A program made the position numbers and the translations under genes. Below, piece by piece: positions 22,648 to 37,600 of a stretch of DNA of 64,000 nt (positions are counted from its first letter, which is position 1; each line of letters starts with the position of its first letter). A model generated the notes under the pieces. That model ran no database searches. It was not told where the DNA came from and saw only the letters and a program-made list of their open reading frames with translations. The DNA comes from Hanleya hanleyi (taxonomy: Eukaryota > Mollusca > Polyplacophora > Lepidopleurida > Hanleyidae): NCBI GenBank assembly GCA_036873755.1, contig JAVTVY010039178.1:1-64000 (forward strand), written 5' to 3'.

Positions 22648-25600
22648 CTGAAATATTCAAGAATGAAAAAGACCCATGTAGGCAAGGTTTTCAAAATGAA
22701 GAGGAAAGAAATAAGTGCTTGTACATTCAATCTCAGTAAACTCAGATATAATATCACGGAACATTATATCTGAATTCAGCCCTATATAAATCCCATGCAA
22801 ATTTGAAACTACATTTGTTAGCCAATCAGGTGGCTAGCTTGTTGAAATCACACCCACGGTAATTACATTACACACGGTAGCACGTGGACTAATATATAAA
22901 TATTATCGGGAAACAGTATTCAAATAAGGCATCATTTCCAGACAATGTGCCTGGTAAGCCGTGAAGATCAAAGAGTTTACTGCCGCTGAAAAGTCTGGCT
23001 TTGTTAGGGGGCAAAAAATATCAAGAGATTGTGCCGCGCGAAGATGTTAATCTCTGTGAAGTACATGTAAACGTCAATCGAGAGAAAAGTCAGAAATTGT
23101 CGTGATTGGCTTATTATGGGATCTTACAGAATATCTGCGAACATTTTGCACGAAGTTTTCATAGCGTTACGTCAAGATGGTATTCCCCTGATTTACCATC
23201 TTGGTTTTACCTAGATTGCTTGTACACTATGATTATTTCCAATTGTTGACTGGACAAGAACTTCTGCAATCATTGAATTGTGTATTCTATTCTGAAAATC
23301 ACATGTATGACTGACATAATCAAATCAATTGTATACTGACATACTTCTCACAAAGTTCATGAATTTGGGAAGAAGAAAAAAAAAAAAAAAAAGAAGAAAC
23401 ATGCCATCCTGGATAGAATTTATGCAAATACATTAGAGTCGGTTGCCAATAATTCAATCAATGGAAGTGAAAATTTTAACTCCATTAAATAGGAAACAGA
23501 GAATAGGACTTTGTGGTGTTGCCAAATTGTACAACTGTCACATTGACAACTAAAATGCTGGACAGTAACAGCTGCATAAATGAAGATTTTTTCTCAGATA
23601 TACAAGTTTAATGCTGCATTTCCTGTAATTGAGTTATTAGAGATCTTACGATGATGTCCATATTCTTCTCAAATTCTCTTCATTCTTGGACATGAATCAA
23701 CTGTTCAATCACACTCTTTATATTCGATCACCCCAAAATTTTACGTCAACTCCTGCTTTAACGCTTACCTAATGAAGGATTAGTTATGTTTACCTATGGA
23801 ACACTCCATTAGGTGTGGAGTTTGTGATGCTAAATTTTGATTTCTTCAATTATGCAGCACCCGTGTTTCGTACAGAAAAAATATCCCTGTTTTATATTGT
23901 CAAAACTAATGTAAAACAGTGTCAAAGGATGTTTGAAATTGATCTCTCATCACTTCTGGGCTTATTCTTATATATTTTAGGATATATTATTTTATTATTT
24001 CAAAAACATGACACCTTGAACCAAAATATTGGCATGCAATATCATGGAGGATATGGTAACATTGAAAAATAAAAAAGATTTCTTGTGGTTCAAGGTGTCA
24101 AAATTTACATAGGTTTAAAAATCCATGCTAAAATGTACACTTAAAAGCCAAGAACAGACTATTTCACGTCACTTCGGACTATATACCACAGGGGTATTTG
24201 TTCTGTATGAAACACAGCATTTTGCATAGAATTACAGAAATTAATTTATGGCTTCACAAACTGAATAGCAAAAGGAGTTTTGCCTTTGTAAATGTACCTA
24301 CTCTATTAGCTAAATCAGTTTCCTCAACTTCCTGTTTCAATATATTATACATTATCACCTCGTATATTTCTGGAGTGGAAATTGCACTCCCTTGTGTGAC
24401 TGAGAACATATTAGAGCACAGTCTATACAAATTTGAATCTCTAACACATTTTAAAATCTTACATTTGAAGACATTTCTGTACAAGAGGATTTAGGATGTT
24501 AGATCGGAGATGATTGGCCACTTGGGTAGGATTGTTCCTGGCCAGGACATGGGCGGCCTCGATGGCAATGTCATATAGAACAAACGGGCTGACCACGGCA
24601 TTTACTGCACTCGCACAAAACTGCTGTAAATACGTCGTACCTGAGGAAATGGATAAAGAGAAAATCTACATTAAAGAATGTCACTGTATTACAGCCAGTT
24701 CAACCATACAATTTCAACTGTATAAATCAGTAAAAATTGTTCTCTGGTTTGATGGGTAATCCTTGCTGCCAAACGTGTTCCTCCATTGTCAAATCATATT
24801 CAAGGTGAAAGGCAAAGGTTTTTGTACTTTTTATATTATTGAAATTTTTATATATCTACTTCTATCAGTTTGAAGTATTTTGTCCTCGGTAATCTACCCT
24901 TTTTTGACACTGGCTTGTGACATCGCATTGGACCAGCTGGCCTGAAGGGATTACCGGGTTTTTAGATTACCCCAATTTGAGCACACCCTCTATTCAACGC
25001 AGCAAAATGTTTTTAGGCAGGGAAAAGTTACTGGTGGACAAAATACTTGCAAGAAAACTGGAAGAAGTTATACGTTGATATATGAACCATAGAAAGATCA
25101 AAACTTTTTGCATTCCACTGGTAATATAATACATAGTTCAATTACTCTTCCAATGGAACTTCATCTCGCGATAAGAGGCTGCCACAGAACAATGCAGTGA
25201 TCTTCTATTACCATCATGATATATATATAGAAGAAGTGGCAGTCTGGATACAGCCATCTTCATTTTATCAAGCGAATTTCTACGTTTCCACTTCGAACTT
25301 CCCTCGATATATCTGGCCCCCTTCAATGTTCAAAGAGATGCCACTGACCTCGAAAACATTTGAATTTCGAAATGGGTTGTAGAAGAGCGTTATTGATTGG
25401 CTGACCTATATAGTGGGCTAATACAAACACCATATTAGGAGGAATAACGCCGCTAATTGAGGATGATGTCACTCTACTCACAATCGGCATTTACGATCTG
25501 ATTGGTTCGTCTCTCGTTCGTAGGTGAAATTTACACCTCGGATTTTGAACACTGAAGGGGGTCAGATAAATCAAGGCAGGTTCGAAGTGGGAAAGTAGAA

Positions 25601-28600
25601 ATTGGCTGGATAAAATGAAGATGGGATACAGCCCATTACACCAAGTTCAAGGATATCCTTCACTCAAGTTAGCGCATGATCCTCACTTTCAAAGGTGAAC
25701 TCCGAGGTTGTTTTCCAATGGCGTCTCCTGGAGATGCTTGACGTTTGGGAGAGCATACCACTGGAAGCAGCAGACCTCCCGGACGTCTCCGCGCTCTCCC
25801 GTGTGAGGAGGTCAAAGAGTTCGGAGACCAAGATCGCAGCCCGTTCACTTTCTGGAATTTCAAGGGCCATAGAAGCTGAAGTTTGTTTTCCTTAGTTGGT
25901 GAATGTAACTTTTTTAGCACAACAAAATCTGATAATTATGTAAAAGTTTTTTGGATTTGATCATGCTGGAAAACAAACTACAAACTGCTACAAATGACAG
26001 AAATTCTAAATCAGTTTTGAAACATTGTGTTGGTCACATGATTTGTTAGTTTTACACTCCAGTGAGAACAAGCTCCAGATTACTCCAGGATGGGCCACTG
26101 GAAAACTCTCCAAGGATCATTTAACATCCTCAAATTATTAGTTCTCAAGGCTGCTTATACCTCCTATAAAAAATTAATACCTTCACGGTTTGGAGCCTTG
26201 ATGTACAATAAAGTAATATTTTTTGCTGTTATATATATAAAATTTGAATATTCTCCTAACTCTTCAATACTTCCACAGACAATTTATAACAGCCAAAGGC
26301 ACTTTCAATGAAATCAATGAGATTTTCGAAGCAGGCTTCAGTGTTTCATAAAATTTCATACCTAATTTAATAGCCACAGCAAGGAGCCATTTGACGTCTT
26401 CTCCATAGGGTGGGTTACGGGCATACTTAGTCTGTGGTCTGTCATCGTGCACTCTGCGAGCGAGTGTTTCCATAGCCAGCATTCCCACCCTGTACGCAGC
26501 CAGCAGGTAGTTCATCTGTGTCTGATTACGGATGGTTGACTGTAGCTGGGGCTGGGCCATATTGGCCTGCTGCCCGTGTTGGGCATCGCCGGACTGGGCG
26601 AGGTGCTCAACAGGATGCAATGCCTGTAGTGTGGCCACATTGACAGCAGTGTTGTTAAGTGTGACAGTCTGAGCAGCAGTAATCTGACTGGGGTACATGG
26701 GCAGGGCTGCTGTTGGGGGTCGTAGGTGGGCTGCTGTCGCGTGGTACACCATGGTGGGACCAGGATGTAGATTCTGTATGGGCTGTAAGTTGGTGAATGT
26801 GGGCTGATTCTGATATGGATACGTGGCCACGTAGGCGGGATGAATGTTATGTGTATGTACAGGGATGTGAGGCTGACTATAATGATGAGCGAATGACTGG
26901 ATGGGCTGAACATAGCTATATGGGGTAACATTAACATTGACATATGCATGGGGAGGTAACTGTGGATGCGAGGCGCTGGGTGGTGGGATGGAATATGGGA
27001 TGACGACTGACTGGGCTTGGATCTGTCCAGCGACTGGGACAATCTGGGCAGTGGAAACCTGTGCCTGGCTGACGATGGGCTGGCCGAATGCCCCTATTGG
27101 CGAATATGAGCCAGCTGGGCTGGTTCTCTCAGGTACAGCAGGTCCAGGCAACTCAGGCAGAACAACAGCGGGCTGGACATTGGAATCATCGCCCACATTA
27201 TTGGTGTTCACTTCCCTGTGATGTCGGTCTCTGTGAGAGCCACTCGACCCCCCAGCACCAACCTGCTCCGAGAGATCAAACCACCTCTTGGCTACATCAA
27301 ACAAGACCTCTGGGTAGACGCCACCTCCTTTGGCAGCACTCTCAACAGCCAGACAGGCCCTCTCCAGCATCTCTCGACTCTGCTCCTTACACTGAATCAG
27401 AGCCCTCTGTATCTCACTTGGATTGAGAGCATGGGCATGAGGCAGGCAGGAGAGAGCCAGTTCTGCAGCTGCTCGCACCATGTTGGGATCGCGACCTCTG
27501 GATGCACGATCAGCAAGTGACGCGACCTCAGGTGGCGTTAAGTGTCCTTCCCAGGTTTCAATCAGAATGTTGATAGCCGATGCCCCAATCTCCATGGCTT
27601 GCCCTGAATAAGAAGCAGCATTTTTTCATGAGTGACTAAACTCTTAAAATTATATTTAACTTAAATGGCGACATAAAATCATAGATAGAGGTGGTGAGAG
27701 GAGCTACTAAATATCATATGAGCAATTTAGTTTTGGGGCTCATTATACAGTGCAACTGCACAAATAGTACTTCTCTGTATCCTCAAAAATTCTCCCTATA
27801 CCCAAGAGCAAGGGAGATAATCACTGATAACAATGATGATCCTTTGTGCACACCTAGAGTTTGTTCCCTTTAATTGCACAAAACATCTGATCTCATTCCA
27901 TACAGTTTTAATCTTTAATAGCAGGGCAATACAGGCTCTCACACATGCTTAGTTTTTCATGTATTGGAAAATATGGCAATATGTTGTAATGTTTGTAATC
28001 GTGTAGACTGAAACCACCATCATGACATTCTAGACATATTTTTTGTTGTTCAGAAACTGCTTATGATGCAATACATCAGTTTCATCCACCTTGAGATTAC
28101 GACAGGTAAAAACATTAAAAAGTAAGAAATGTAGTATTGTGTAGAGATTGAGCGGTCAGCAAATTAAATTTTATGCACATACCCATGATCAAAGAAAATT
28201 ATGCAGATCAAATTCATCTAACAAATAAAATATGACAAGGAAATAATCATCCTGTGCACATGCTCCTGTCTAACACTGCTATAAACAATTCCTCTTTACT
28301 ATACATTGAAATCTTAACTGTATGATTTAATCATTCAATGCCAAAACTGAACATCTATCAAATGGAATAACACTCCAATTTGGACTACCCATCTTCATTT
28401 TATCAAGCGAATTTCTACGTTCCCACTTCGAACTTCCCTCGATATATCTGGCCCCCTTCAGTGTTCAAAGAACTTATAGACACGAGACGTCACTGACCTA
28501 ACATTTGTAATTCGAAATGGGCCGTAGAAGAGCATTATTGATTGGCTGACCTATTTTGTGGGCTAATACAAACACTATTTTGGGAGGAATGATGTCGTTA

Positions 28601-31600
28601 ATTGAGGATGATGTCACTCTGCTCACATTCGGCGTGTACGTTCTGATTGATTCATCTCGCGTTCGTAGGTGAAATTTACACCTCAGCTTTTGAACACTGA
28701 TAAATCAACGCAGGTTCGAAGTGGAAACGTAGAAATTGGCTGGATAAAATGAAGATGAGACTACCTTACAGGAAGGGTATTTGAATGTTTCCATTTCGAA
28801 GAAAAAATTTAATCTAGAGAGTTCCAAAAAACCCACCTGTTATCCAGGAGACATGAGAAGAGTAGGTCCTGCTGAGCCAGTTTGGAGAGACACAGTTGTG
28901 CAGGCCCAGTGCATACAGGCCAATCTGGAATGCACAGATATGGAGGGCACGGTGCGGGCCAGTGTGATTGGTCGTAGCTGTGGGCTGTGTGAACAGGGAC
29001 GTAGAACTATTCCCACCAGCCTTTGTCAACACCGTCTTCGCCAGCTCAAACATAAAATGGGCGGAGGCCTCACTAGGCTGGTTGGGGATGGTGGGCATGA
29101 CACGGTTCTTCCCCTTGTACCTATGAAACAGAATAATTCAACCTCACAATAATGCAGGCCTGACAGTGTCTCACAGTGAAAATATAAGAGAAAATATTAG
29201 GAGGAAATTTGCCAAAATATAAGAGAAATATAGGAATTTTCTTTATAAAATATAGGAAAATTTTGGAAATAAGGAGTGTAAGACGGGTCACTAGTACATT
29301 GTAAGTTCCAAACTTGTTGCTTTTCTGATGTTTAATGAAATTATTTCCACTGAATGCGGTGATATTGGTGGTGATTGTAGAGACTCGTTCTGTTGCTTAT
29401 TTCAACCAAGAGAGATTTCATCGTTTATTCTGAGGGAAGCAAGGCAAAAAAATGTTTTGAAATGTATTTCCTCGTGCCAATTTCAGAGCATTGGTGAAAG
29501 TTTTTATAATATCAAAATATAGGAGGTTTTGAGTAAAATATAGGAAAATATAGAAATGACTAAAAAATATAGGAGGCACTTGCAGGCCTGAATAATGATG
29601 TTAGAAGGATCGAGAAGACAATGATATCACCCAAAACTACAAACTATGATATAGGTAAAACTAACACAGTTTTAACAAGAGAAACATGTCACCATGTACC
29701 TGCACCTTCTGCATACCACTCAAATTTAGAACTCGTAAGTATAACATTAGCTCTGTATAAGTTCTTCGGATGCATAATTAGAGGATCCACTGATCAGCTT
29801 GATGTAATACAGCAAAAATCTAACTCTCATTCAACACTTAAAAGTCTCTCTGTACCGATATAAAAGAAGTTCCATGATTGCCTGTCATTGAAATTCAAAA
29901 GTAGGAAATTTCTAGACAAATATTTTCATCATATTACATCTTGTTTAGAAGCTCTGGGTATCGTCTTCGAAACTATGTAGATGATAAGTATATCTTAGCT
30001 TCATTCGTGTTCATGACAAGAGACTATACCAGTTTGGAACTGTCAAAGCCACCGGTACAAAGGCGAGTTAAACATCAAATTGAACGTTCATGATCGATCA
30101 GCAGCTGGTTCGGTCAGGTCTTACCGCATGCCCTTAATGTTGGGCGTTGAACTTCTGGCGTCAAGAACCAGTTGAGCAGGAAGCATTCTGTTGATCATGG
30201 GACAGAGTGGACTGTGAAAACAAATACAACTGTCAGTTAATACAAGTCCCTATTGGAATAATTATCACTACATGCAGGAACAATACAACTTGAGTTTTCT
30301 AACTACAAATTTGTAAGTAGTAGTCCACCAAATGGCTGACCAGTTACAAATCGTGTATGATATCGCTGACATCGGTAGTCTAGATCACATGAGCTGTGGT
30401 AGCCTTGTGTCATTAAAAACAGGTCTAGCTGCAATCAACAGCAGTTTACTAAGGTTGAACAGGAGGGTTAGTTACTGTACTAAGAAAACATCAACAAGTG
30501 AAGCATTGGACACTGTCTTTGAGAACGAATCACCAAAAGCATGTCCCCCGCCATAATGAGTTCTGACTTAGCTGTATGACTGCTGAAACTACAGTATGTG
30601 AATGAAGAAGTCCTGGAAAACGAAACAACTAACCTCTCTTCATCTCTGATTTTAGGCCGAGGTACTTTATCCCCTGAGCTGCTGGATCCAATGGAGTCAC
30701 TGCTCTTTCCACTACTACCACTGTCACTGCCAGGTCCCTGGTGTTTGGCCCAGTGTCGGCGTACTAATGTGGGAGAGTTGTCACTGGAAGTCGTCTCAGG
30801 GGCACTACTGTCAATACTGGCCATGCCTGAAAAACAAATGGAAACATGATGTGCATCATTATCATAAAGTATGTTTCAGAAGTATGTTGTGCAAAGAAGC
30901 CACAAATATTGGATCGCTAATACTGTGTTCGAATAGTTGTGTGAACTCTTTTAAAGCAATGAAGCCAGAATGACAATATCTGTGTTCACAGAACTGAATT
31001 GACAAGGATGATTATAGGTGAAGGCAGTAGCACATTTGTCGTATGATTGATAAGCTCATTCGGTTATTTTCGTTTTCAAGACGTCTGCATCGTTACCCGT
31101 AAATGGCAGATTTTCAGCCTGTGAATGAAAGGTATGGTTGTCCGTGTCCAGTCATTTATCACTAGATATCATACTGTATTGACACCAAATCTCGGGTTGT
31201 TACTGTTAGAACTTAACAAATATTTTACACATTTTGTGGCATTGTTCAAGTTGATCTACATGAGAGGCAGTCCATTATATGTCTAGTACCATGGAAAAAT
31301 ATTATGATAAAACGGGGCAATTACATGAAATAAACTGTACATAACGAGTGATTGAGAACTTACTTCTTGTCGGAAATAACACTGATCCAATGGTCTCAAA
31401 CCCTGATGACATATTATATCTCTGTCAATCATGTGATGAATTGTGTATTCATTCATCTGCAGGACACGTGAACACTGAGCCAGAAATCTAACATCGCTTA
31501 TGTAACACGAAACCAATTAAATTGTCATTGTCAACGCGAAATTCATGTACCGCAAGGCGGCGTTAAATCCTATTTGTAACCCGATACACCAAATTAAAGC

Positions 31601-34600
31601 TTGCTCTTCCGAAACCGCCAGTCCAGGGACCTCGCGCTGGCAATTTCGTTGATGTCATGATACATGAGGGAGGTGACAGGCTAAATGAACTGTATAAAGA
31701 TCCCCACCAGCCATTTAATTGTCATGGATGTTGGGGGCCTGTATTGCATCAAGGGATAGAAGTGGGATTTCATTGTCATGGATGTAGGGGGCCTACGTCA
31801 TCAGGTTTCAAGATAATTATCTCTCAACTTCCATTCACTTCATGTATATTTAATACAAAATATGAATGAATATGTGTGTTTTGTGTCTGTCTGGTACTGC
31901 TGCATTCCATTGTATTACACGAGGATCAAGTGACATTCCATTGAAGGCCTAAAATACGGTCAGCTTGAACTAACATGAACCTCGTAGTTTGGGCTACTAG
32001 TCAATGACCCTGAACTTTACTAATCATTCCGAACGCCTGGTAATTCATCATCGGCGTGAGTATCAACTCGGAGAGCATGTCTTTATTATATCTAAGACTA
32101 TGGGTTACAATTACCAAATGCACTATTGCCTCAAGAAATGCTAGCTACAATAGACTGATGCCATATTTTAAATATAATCACCTGCTGCCTCTTTTTAGCA
32201 TTGCTGCAAATACCACTGCAGACTTCATCTCATCCACAGATGACTGTAACATGACAAATATACTGTTGCCTTCACATATAATCATCCTTGTCGATTCAGT
32301 ACGGAGGTGTTTGATCCTTGGAAGTTGAGGATGTTATTGTGAGTACATTTTAAATCATCATGATCATCATCTCTAATAACCCAGTCGAACATTATTTAAA
32401 AGCTTGGTTTTGTCTTCGGTATGTAAGAGTGAAATGAAAGAAAGACTCACCATTTTTACACTGAGAAGGTTTTTTCTTCAAGTTCAAGCAGCGGAGCTTG
32501 GCCTGCAGAGCCTTGAAATCATCCCCATCTTCTTCCAGAGCTGAACTGTCTTCTGTGTCCTTCCCACTGGATTAAAAATAAACAGATCATTAATATACAC
32601 TGATACCGTAAATGTTCTATTACAATTAGTCTATCAATATCCACATTATTACCAGCATGCCTAATATATTTGATCACCAAATAGGAACATTTCACTGGGG
32701 AATTCAATTAAAATTCTCAAAACACTTTTTTTGTAACGAACAGTTTGTTCTAAATAAATCTGATCACATTTTTCATTGGTGGGAAATTTTATTTCTTGTC
32801 GATTATTAGTGCCCTTACTTTATATGGTACTGATATTAAATGAAATATAAATACATGTATTTGTTCAGAAATATCCATATTTCATTAAGTTCAACATCAG
32901 GAATTCATATATTGTTTATTTATAAGCTTAGATATAATTCGTAAATATTCAGGTTATTAGATAATTCGCTGTTGAGACCGGCTTGACATCGTTTTCCAAA
33001 TTCACTAATGAGAATGAAATTGAAATAAGAAGCTATGGCTCTATTTTATCAGTCCGGTCACACTTGGCAAAGCACGCTGAAGATCTAGGCTGATAACTAT
33101 CCAGAAGGATCACCAAGTACACCACAAAATTGAGCCCCATTTTACGTAGGAAATTTGCATCAAGAATCAGTCAGAAGTTTGGATCAAGAATGATTCATAA
33201 ACACTTTCCACATTCCCCCCCCCCCCCCCCCCCCATCAATGCTTGCACCCACCCCGTCTCAATATATGACTATAAGGTGGTTTTAAACTTGCCAGAAAAT
33301 ATCTATAAAAGCGAAAAGGACAAAATAATAGGTTGTCCATACCTATTGTACCTTGCTGGGTATGTAGTTTTGGGTCGAGCTCCACTGGGTGCAACAGAAG
33401 GGGTCACACGTGACTGTTCCAGGTTCAAGTAGTCCAAACTCTGCACTGATCCACCCTCTTTCCATGCCGCCAGCAGTGCATGGTCTGGAGCAGCGGTGTT
33501 CTCGCGCGTGGGCGTGGCTTCTTGACTGTCCAGCTGACTGGTGCCAGTGGTCGGTGGGGATGCGGATCCATTCTCTGACTTCGCTCCAACAGGTGGCGCT
33601 GACTGAGCTGATCTGGCTGGGGATGAGGAGTCGTGAATCCCAGGCCCGGCTGCTCCAGCAGCACCAACCTTCACAGGCTGGGCACTGGCGGGCTTACTGG
33701 CCAGGTAGGTGGTCAAACTGGGGGCCTTGAACAGCTGATGTACCTCCTTATCTAACAGTTTATCCATTATCTGCAGGTAAGAGAAATATAGGAATTTTTC
33801 TAACACAACACACATATTTAACATCATGAAGATGAAATAGGAGAAATTTCTAAGAGCATTGATATGAATAGGTTTTTGTCTCAAATAATTTGCATAGAAA
33901 CCTTGGGTTTCAAACAAGATTAAGAGGAGCTTCTTAGCATTATTTTCTATTGATCTAGCTGGTAACATTTTTATCAGCAGTTCCAAAAGTATCTTCATTC
34001 AATCTATAGTAAGCATGGTAAGAGGTATAGCTTCACTTGATGAATACTAACAAAATTCCAGCAGGGAGTCTAATACACAGTATTAGTTTGACTGACCTGG
34101 CTAAGTTTGACCTGTTCATCTTTGTAATGTACAAGTTTAGCTATGGCCAGGTCACCTTTCTGTCTCCTCGTCCCCTCACATAGTAATGGGTGATCTGCTT
34201 CGGACACATTAGCCTTCAAACCTGTAGTCATATCAACCAGGGACAATAATGCAGTGTAGTTAATGTAGGTAAACTTAGGGATCTCACATAGTAATGGTTG
34301 ATATGCCTCAGATACATTAGCCTTCAAACCTGTACTCATATCAACAGACCCCTAGTCAGGAATTGAAAGGGGCAGGGTGCAAAGACGAAGGCGCGCAGCG
34401 CCGAAGTCCGAGGGAGAGTCTGAGAAGGGGGTATCCCCCCTCTCGGCCTTTGGCGAAAATTGAGAAATTGCCATTAAAATGATGGCCTGAGAGAGCATTT
34501 GAAAAGTTCATTTTTGAAGCCCATGCTCTTCCAAATTCTGTCTTAAAATCTTGTTTTCCTTGTTAAATCACTACAGGGAATATGATATGTACACTGGTCA

Positions 34601-37600
34601 TGCTGGTGAACATAACTGGAGGTGTGATGATCATGGGATTCATTTGTTGATTTTCCTCGCATAACAGCCATCAAAATTCTTCAGATTCTCCGACTACAAA
34701 GTGTCAGATCTGACATTCAGTTGGCAGTCGTCATGCATATGATACCGTAAAGAATTTCTTCATTAATAACATTAATTCAAGTCTGATCACCCGCTGGTTG
34801 CTTTACAGCAAACACGAGTCCACATGTGTTCTAAATTTCTGCCGTTGCCATTTTGTGATTATCCTGCTATCAACAATAAATTCAAATTCGGAACCAGTAA
34901 AAATAATCCGGGTGACGTTGATTCGATTTCAGAGTCGGGTAGCGAGTGCATCTCATCCAGCTGTGTTGAAGTTGTTGTTGTTGTTGTCGTCGCATTTCCA
35001 TCCAGCCTGAAGAACGACGTTATTGATTTGCAGCCCTTGAATGTAACAGCATTGTCGTGTGCCCGTTTTTTGGCACGTCTGGCGCTACTTGGCATTATAA
35101 TTAAACTGTTAAACGGCGATAAATCGACTAACTAAAAAGTTTGAAGTTCGTTCGGCCACGATTGTTCGGACAGGACGTATTCTCCATGATTCGGTAATCT
35201 CGCATAAAAGCACACCGCTGTTTGGTTGGTATGACATTTACGCGAAACATAGCCAAAACCGGAGAGTGAACACGCGAGATTAATATGCGCTCTCTATTGT
35301 AGGAGGCGTTAAAGCAACGGACACGATTGAAAGGGAAAACGGGATGTCGCGCTGATGAAATTTTCAAAATAAAGAGAGAAGTGGGGATCATCTTGGTAAG
35401 ACACTTTGTGGGATAGGGGTAGGGCGCGGAACATTTGTGTCTTAGGGCACAAGGGCGCTGGTTTTGGGGGCAGGGCGCGGCGCCCCGCCAAATATCGCTA
35501 GCTAGGGGTCTGTATCAACTAGGGACAATAATGCAGTGTAGTTAATGTACGTAAACTTAGGAATCTAACATAGTAATGGATGATATGCCCCAGATACATT
35601 AGCCTTCAAACCTGTACTCATATCGACTAGGGACAATAATGCAGCGTAATTAATGTAGGTAAACTTAGGGACCCCACATAGTAATGGATGATATGCCCCA
35701 GATACATTAGCCTTCAAACCTGTACTCATATCAACTAGGGACAATAATGCAGTGTAGTTAATGTAGGTAACTTTACGCACCTGATTTTGGAAATACCTTA
35801 CTTGCTAATGCATCAGGTGATACAGCAAAGTTGTAAGAGTTGATGGATTTGAAATTAACAGACTACTATTTCAGTATTAATTCTAAAGTGGGCCATCTTT
35901 GTGATGTCATATTTAATTTCTGAATTTGTAGATCAAACAAGTCTCTCTTCAACATGCATGGAAAGTTTACTGTAGGTTATAGTATCAAAATGAATTGTTA
36001 TCATAACTAGGTATTTGTTCAGCTAGAATTGGCAGCTGAACGATTTTTGGCTTTTAAAGTCATATCTCGGGAACCAGAAATAAGTTTCAAATACAACCAG
36101 TTCCACTGTTTTCAGAATCTACAGAACTTTTCAAATGTTTTCGACCTGTGACCATTCGGATTACATTAGGTCAAACAAACCCTGCACATCACCGAGAACA
36201 TGACTGTTGTGTTCCAGGGATAAGAACAGCAACATTAGTTTGCAGCATTTAGACTAATCTTTCCTTCTGCCCAGGTTGTCATGATTGTGGGGTAGACATG
36301 AAGAATATTTTGGCACAATTTTGGGGTGCAACAAAAATACCCTTCCCTAATACAGCACTGCCTTATAAGACTTCAGTGGAACTTCAACCTCAAACTTTGA
36401 CATTTTTACCTCAACACATTTTGTTCTTTCACCCAAAGTTGATCAATATTGAGTGAGGTATTTATAAACAACAGGTTTTCTGTTTGCCGAATGTTTTTCC
36501 CATTCATCTCACCTAAAGCTGCTACTGCTGCTTCAAATCCGAGTTTTTCATCTGTTGGTAGCCTGGCTGTCACCTGTACAGAGCGACTAGGGGGTCGGCT
36601 GTTTGAACTGTTCACTGGAAACACTGGACACAGAATAATAAAGAGGGAAGAAATATATCAAATTTTGACTGGAATGACCACAATGATAGCCTTTAGCATT
36701 TCTGTTAGTTGAACACAGTAGTGACCCAGGTGAGTATTCATTCATAAGAGGTTCTAAAGATTGTTCACAGCTACATGTAGTTGTAGAAATTTGAATATTA
36801 AAATATATCCCAAATATTTGTAATAACTGGGAGCAAGAATAGATATCCTAGACTCATTTGTCTCTACTTCTAACAAGGCTCGAAATTATCATTGCACACA
36901 TGCATGTATTTTTTTTCACAGTACACAGAAATTTTGATTGTCAGGTGCACCGCATGCACGTAGCTACACTTGCAACAAAGTATCGAAAAATGGACCATCG
37001 ATCATGCCGACTATAACTTATGGCAGACTGCCAATCGTCTGGAAAAATTTGCTGTTAAATGTCCCCCATTCAATGGTGGTAAATATTAGACTACGTTAAA
37101 ATGTTAATCATACAGAGCAGCTATTCTACAAGCTGTGCATTGAATTACCCTGATGGGTATTTACATCCCAGGCGTCTCACGCATCAAACGCTCCACACTA
37201 TATGTATTTCTTAGTCCGCTTTCACCTCGTGGTTAACATTTCCAAAGCGTACAAAATGAAGTGAACACAGAGCCACATTCAAGCTTTTTTCTGCAACCGG
37301 TTGGCAAATAAACGCACTAAAAACAGTGACCCTGCGGAGGAAATGATGGCTGCCAAGGTTTTCACCCAATCAGGGAAAGTGGTTTGCTCATTCCGTTAAA
37401 GTTTCTTGATGTATTGATGATCACACTGAACAGTGAAATGGTTTCCAAGATACACAATATTAATGGTTTCGCATAAATTAAAGTTGGCCACCAAAGTTTC
37501 CAAGCAATCGGGCCCAGATTCAATAGAGTTTTGGGTCAGGAGCATATGGATGTGCAATGCAAGTTTGGTGTGCCTAGGGTAAGTTGTTCTAAAGATATCT

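Noticed and set aside
24010..24100. Possible microRNA precursor hairpin in the ZSWIM8 intron
   Set aside because: Only 14 bp pair (GACACCTTGAACCA with its complement) around a 60-base loop; pairing does not extend to a 22-bp duplex.
26512..27042. 176-codon frame with SHIPSHHPAPRIHSYLPM-like sequence
   Set aside because: It is an alternative-frame shadow of the Pro/Gln/His-rich part of ZSWIM8 exon r.
34859..35095. An intact transposase gene in the hAT-like insert
   Set aside because: Only an N-terminal KSITSFF-type leader is present; the catalytic and dimerisation domains are missing.
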